A stretch of 64,000 nt of DNA from Euwallacea fornicatus (Eukaryota; Arthropoda; Insecta; Coleoptera; Curculionidae): the NCBI RefSeq assembly GCF_040115645.1, contig NC_089542.1, positions 1,240,001-1,304,000 on the forward strand, read 5' to 3'. The position numbers and the translations under genes were made by a program. Positions within the stretch are counted from its first letter, which is position 1. Every line of letters begins with the position of its first letter. The notes beneath the pieces are model-generated. The model searched no databases. It was not told the DNA's origin and saw only the letters and a program-made list of their open reading frames with translations. Of the stretch, positions 60,001-64,000 are shown in pieces.

Positions 60001-63000
60001 TTGAAACGTTGCGTGAAGTGGTACCTACCGCAAGTCTTCTTTAATTCCAGTTATTTTCAAATTTGTTTAACTCGACGACTGGTTGAATCGTCCCCTTAAT
60101 AATATCAAATTTTGCGGCAATTAAGTGCCTAGTACCCTAAATAATGATCGACTATACGAATTTTTGAGTTTGTGTGTGGTCCCATGGTAGTTCTTTCACG
60201 TAATTTTTTCAAGTTTTTCGAACTTATTTACCGAATAAGTATAATGAACCGCTACCTGGGAACCTTTAATTATTGGGGTTTGATTGGTACATTCGTTAAC
60301 GGTCGTATGATAGGTGGTATAACAAGTACCTGCGGTACTACCTACTTCGAATTGGCGATGCCGTTTTTTGTCAAATTTTTAACTGCAACTTCTCGCAAAA
60401 GACAATTTCACTCGTTTCTTCAGGGCTTGCGATCCCATTTCACATTACTCCCAGGGAATTATATGGCGTTGTTGTAAATCAGCGATTTTCAAAATGTATA
60501 AGTTGCTAATGAAGCATAACAAAGCGTGAGACAGTTCAACTTCTCACAATTTCGCGGAAAAACTATTTATGAAGAGTATTTTGACCGCCCCTCGAGGGAA
60601 GCACGTATCTAGTTGTCACCTCGTGTACGTTTGACAGCAGAATTTATTTTGACAAATTTTCAAAATTTGAAAAAAATTTGACACATTTTGAAATTTTCTG
60701 AAAATTTTCTTTAAGCTGCACAAAAATGCGGAGTGTTCCGAAATTCTCGTGCAATAACTTGTCATCGAATGTATTTCTATGTTTAAAAACGGGATAAACA
60801 ACTTGTGTCAAAATCCTCTGTGGCTAAGATACAGGGCGTGAAAAGTTTTACTTCATTACGCTTACGATTTTTGAGATGTTTATGTTAAATTTGGATTTTG
60901 CACATTACCTTACACCCTCCTCTGCATTTGGATTAATCGAGTGATGCGCAGGCCTGAATGAAGGGTTTTGTTTGCATTTTTGGATTAAACTGAATTTTTC
61001 CTAAGGATTGAAATGTGGAATCATAGGGCTCGAACCCCAGGTAAACTATGCTCTTGCAGATTTCCCAAATTAGTTAATTGAAAAGTGCATCTGAGAAGAT
61101 TATGACATGCTAAATTAATAACGTTTCGGTTTTATTAATGATAATATAAACTCCGAGGCGGATAATTTCGCATGATTGATTATTTAATGCGCTTTTAATG
61201 GCTTACGGCGAACAACTTTTTTTACAGGCTTGATTCATCAAGCAGGTGATAAATTTATCTGAAACAATCATGGTATCAGCATACCTTGTTCCATAATTAA
61301 AGGTTTTAAATTTGAACCAAGGGGTGTGATTAAAAATAACTAATAAACTTTTACTTCGTATTTTCAACGCAATACGCGTAACGCCGATTGCATGGACACA
61401 TTTGCGAAAACCCTAAGTGTCATGACCGACTTTAAATTAAGATTCCGAAACACTTTTTCGAACTGCGAACCATAACTATTACTAAATTGGGACTTAAAAT
61501 TGAATTTTCGACATGAAATTTTAACTGGCGCTTATTCCGCATTGCTCAAATTGACCTTCAAAGAACCGCCGCTCTTTATTTAAAGGCATTTCGGCTCAAT
61601 TTTCCGCAGAATTTAATCAAGAATAATTTTTCATGCCGAAGTATCAATTACCGCTAATCAAGCTGATTTATATGACAGAAGAAGATTTATGTTTATGGTG
61701 ATTGGTGGTGCTGCTAAAGCAAACTGCAGCTCTTCTGCATGACTTATGAAGGCTAAGTACGGTTCTCAGATATTGCTTGAAAGTAAGTTTTCGGTACTTG
61801 TAAATTTCGCGCTGACTGCCTTGTCGGATATAGGTTTGCTCATTTTATGTGCGACAGCAGGCGTGAACAGCCAATTTTTCCATCAAAACGCCTGCTGGCG
61901 GAGCGGCCGTCAAATGCCAAATTTCATTTGATTTTTCATGCTAAGGAATGGCGCGATTGGCAGGGAGCAGTTATATCGCTTGTCGTTCATATGTCATTTG
62001 TCAATATTCATGTGTCACTCCGAAGAACCGATGAAGGCGACGCATTGTAGCTTCGGCACTGACCTACAAATGAATTCTATTTCTCGGGCATTCTAAAGAA
62101 CTTATCATTAAACTTCTTCCTATTTAATTGTTTAGAGATATGTAGAGGATTGTCTGCATTCATATATATCTTTGTTTTGTCAGTACCTACGTGACGCCAT
62201 TGTCTAGGCTTGTTTTGTCCAACTTTAGCACAATGGCATTCTAGACTCTCCTCCGTACGCTGACGATAAAGAAATCGCTACTACAGAATGCTTTTAATTA
62301 AGTTTATTTTGCGAATGCCTTCTGAGAAGTTCGATTAATTCGAAATTCCTGTTAATTTTAATAGATATCCTATACTAAAGTACCTGTCAAGAAAAGTTAT
62401 GTCGGTGCTAATGATCAAAGCCTAGACGTCCCTGAGTTCTGGAAGCCGACTTGCAATTACGTGATTTGGGAACGAATTTTCCGTTTTCTCTCTAAAATCA
62501 GTGGTGTACTTATTGATGGGGAAATTACGTTCTGTCAGCATAGTCTAGGTTTGGGAGTACTCGGTGAACTAGTCGTTCCTCGTTACATCCGTCCTCATGG
62601 GACGCTGATTTGTTCCTGTTGGCCCACTTGCTAGTCCGTGATTTTCCAAAGGCGTTTTCGAGGTTTTAAGCTCTTTAAAATCGTCAGTTAAATTCTGTGC
62701 CCTCGAGAGGTGAAATAAAGGTTGCAAGGGGAGGGTGCGCTATGGATGGTTTTACTGGAGCTGTAGCACCTTTTCGGGCCCCGCTCGGTACTACTCCAAT
62801 TTCGGCAGGTTCCGTTGTAATTTCAAGGGCGCTAAAATGAATTTTCGAGCTTTGAAATTCTTCAAGCCACTTGCTGGCATTTCTTTATTGAACACGATAG
62901 TCGACAATAATTTACCAATTTTTCCTTTAAAATATTCTTTTGTGTAGCCATTTCGTGAGACAGTAATAAACTTGCGAGAGAACCGTATACGGCTTTTGCT

Positions 63001-64000
63001 CCTAGCGAGCATCGCCGACAATCCACTGGCCGATTCTGATTGTACTTTCAGTGAAAAAAAGTAACAATAAACAACGAAAATGATTCCCTTAGATGGAGCC
63101 TCGAAGAAAGTACCGCATCCTCACTTGGAATTCCAATTTAATCATTATTAGCATTAGAATCGAAACAACAGTATCTTCTTCGTCTGCGCGATTCCAGTCG
63201 ATTTAATACCAAAGCTTAACAATTAACTTGGATATTGTGTCCAATAAATCCTTATGGATACCGTTGGCCCTCGTCAGCTGCTGCTGAGCTAAAACCACCG
63301 TAATGGATAAATCAGACATTTTTCAATATGAGCAAACACTTTAAACAAGCCCAAAGGCAGATGTTGTAAAACGGTTGTGTTTATTTGTCTCGTAAACTTT
63401 ATCGAGATTCCATCGTGTTTTGTTTATAGAAATGATAGTGTGTGATGTGTAGCCCACGGTTTTTCTCGGAATTGCGGCTTTATGTAGATTTTCCCCGCGT
63501 CCGAGTAGTCGAGCCCGGATAATCTTGTGGGACAATAGATAGAGGGACTAGAAACCTCAATGTTGGCGAAAAAAATCGTCGCGATAACCATTTTTTTCAC
63601 AAATCTGATTAAGATGGCTTTCCTGGTTAAAAGAACTTACACGGGGTGCCTCATATTAAACTACGCACTTTAAAAGGCAAATAAAAACTTTCTATTCAAA
63701 GTAAAAAAATCGTTTATAAGACTAACATACAGGGTGTTCCAGTTTATAGCAGCAGGAGTTCAACAGTCGATAGAAGACCTTTTCCTAAGATGAAAATGTA
63801 CTACAAATATACATCGAAAACGGCTCAGTTTTTTGAGATACAGGATGCCAAACTTGACTTTTTTTTTCATTTTTTTTTTAATAATTCACGCAAATATCAA
63901 GATACAACCATGAAATTTTAGTATTTTGGAATTTATATTTGATGAATTTCCGTCAAATTTACAGAGGGCGCTACATGCAACGTGCCAGGGAATGCCCAAA
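54045..64000 (+). other. Long downstream intron or region to the right edge
   Basis: No coding exon recognised in 10 kb. It contains a tandem duplication (55213-56141), an RGTACY-rich stretch (58118-60339) and repeat-like sequence near 63640-64000 with ACAGGGTGTTCC at 63731. At 54330-54350 the string CTGAAGATGCCCCACTGGGG resembles sequence often seen in dispersed retroelements; I cannot classify it. Confidence 0.5.
55213..56141. repeat. Tandem duplication, about 484-bp unit, two copies
   Basis: Copy 1 (about 55213-55687) and copy 2 (about 55697-56141) match along their length: CGTTCGACAAGTGATTTATC / CGCTCGACGAGTGATTTATT, ATTCTAGATAAGATCAACTG / ATTTTAGATAAGGCCAATTG and GCCCATAAATGTGCCGTTTG / ACCCATAAATGCGACGTTTG. 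By eye identity is about three quarters, with small indels. Minus-strand frames in the copies are related (MQLILSRIYSQFIYV / MQLALSKIYHRFMYV) but are broken. Confidence 0.8.

Noticed and set aside
1..64000. CRISPR arrays, bacterial operons or other prokaryotic systems
   Set aside because: All genes are intron-containing animal genes; no regularly spaced short repeats of CRISPR type were seen.

Overview
The window reads as nuclear DNA of an insect. It is AT-rich, and its genes are split by many very short introns (49-60 nt) among a few long ones. Gene content is animal: a glutamate transporter, one thrombospondin, mitochondrial ribosomal protein mL40, ALG12 and tandem HEXA/HEXB-like hexosaminidases. 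Relics of mariner and Tc1 transposons are scattered through it. I suspect a beetle but cannot prove the order from sequence alone. All gene models were joined by hand from splice sites and reading phase.

Layout. 272-2430 (+) is the 3' part of an SLC1 excitatory amino-acid transporter. 5061-17674 (+) is a complete thrombospondin gene (16 coding exons, 1057 aa). 23888-19926 (-) is a gene whose first two exons encode an acidic, single-zinc-finger nuclear-type protein. Those exons run in phase into a complete N-acetylneuraminate-lyase-like barrel that has lost its Schiff-base lysine. A 1.45-kb element with terminal inverted repeats sits in one of its introns. 24256-24972 (+) is mRpL40, divergent from that gene. 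25603-32777 (+) is ALG12; its last long exon continues in frame into a roughly 630-residue charged, internally duplicated tail. 35539-32942 (-) and 40194-37382 (-) are two tandem beta-hexosaminidase genes with nearly identical exon structure; the second uses a GC-AG intron.

40-64 kb holds only two coding exons (50415-50550 and 53892-54044) of a secreted, cysteine-rich protein that continues past the right edge. The rest is intergenic or intronic DNA with decayed Tc1-type fragments, a (TA)27 microsatellite, a perfect 14-bp hairpin, a roughly 484-bp tandem duplication and a dense cluster of the palindromic hexamer RGTACY.

The best candidates for something undescribed are the zinc-finger/dead-lyase fusion, the ALG12 tail fusion, the inverted-repeat element inside the lyase gene, and the RGTACY cluster.
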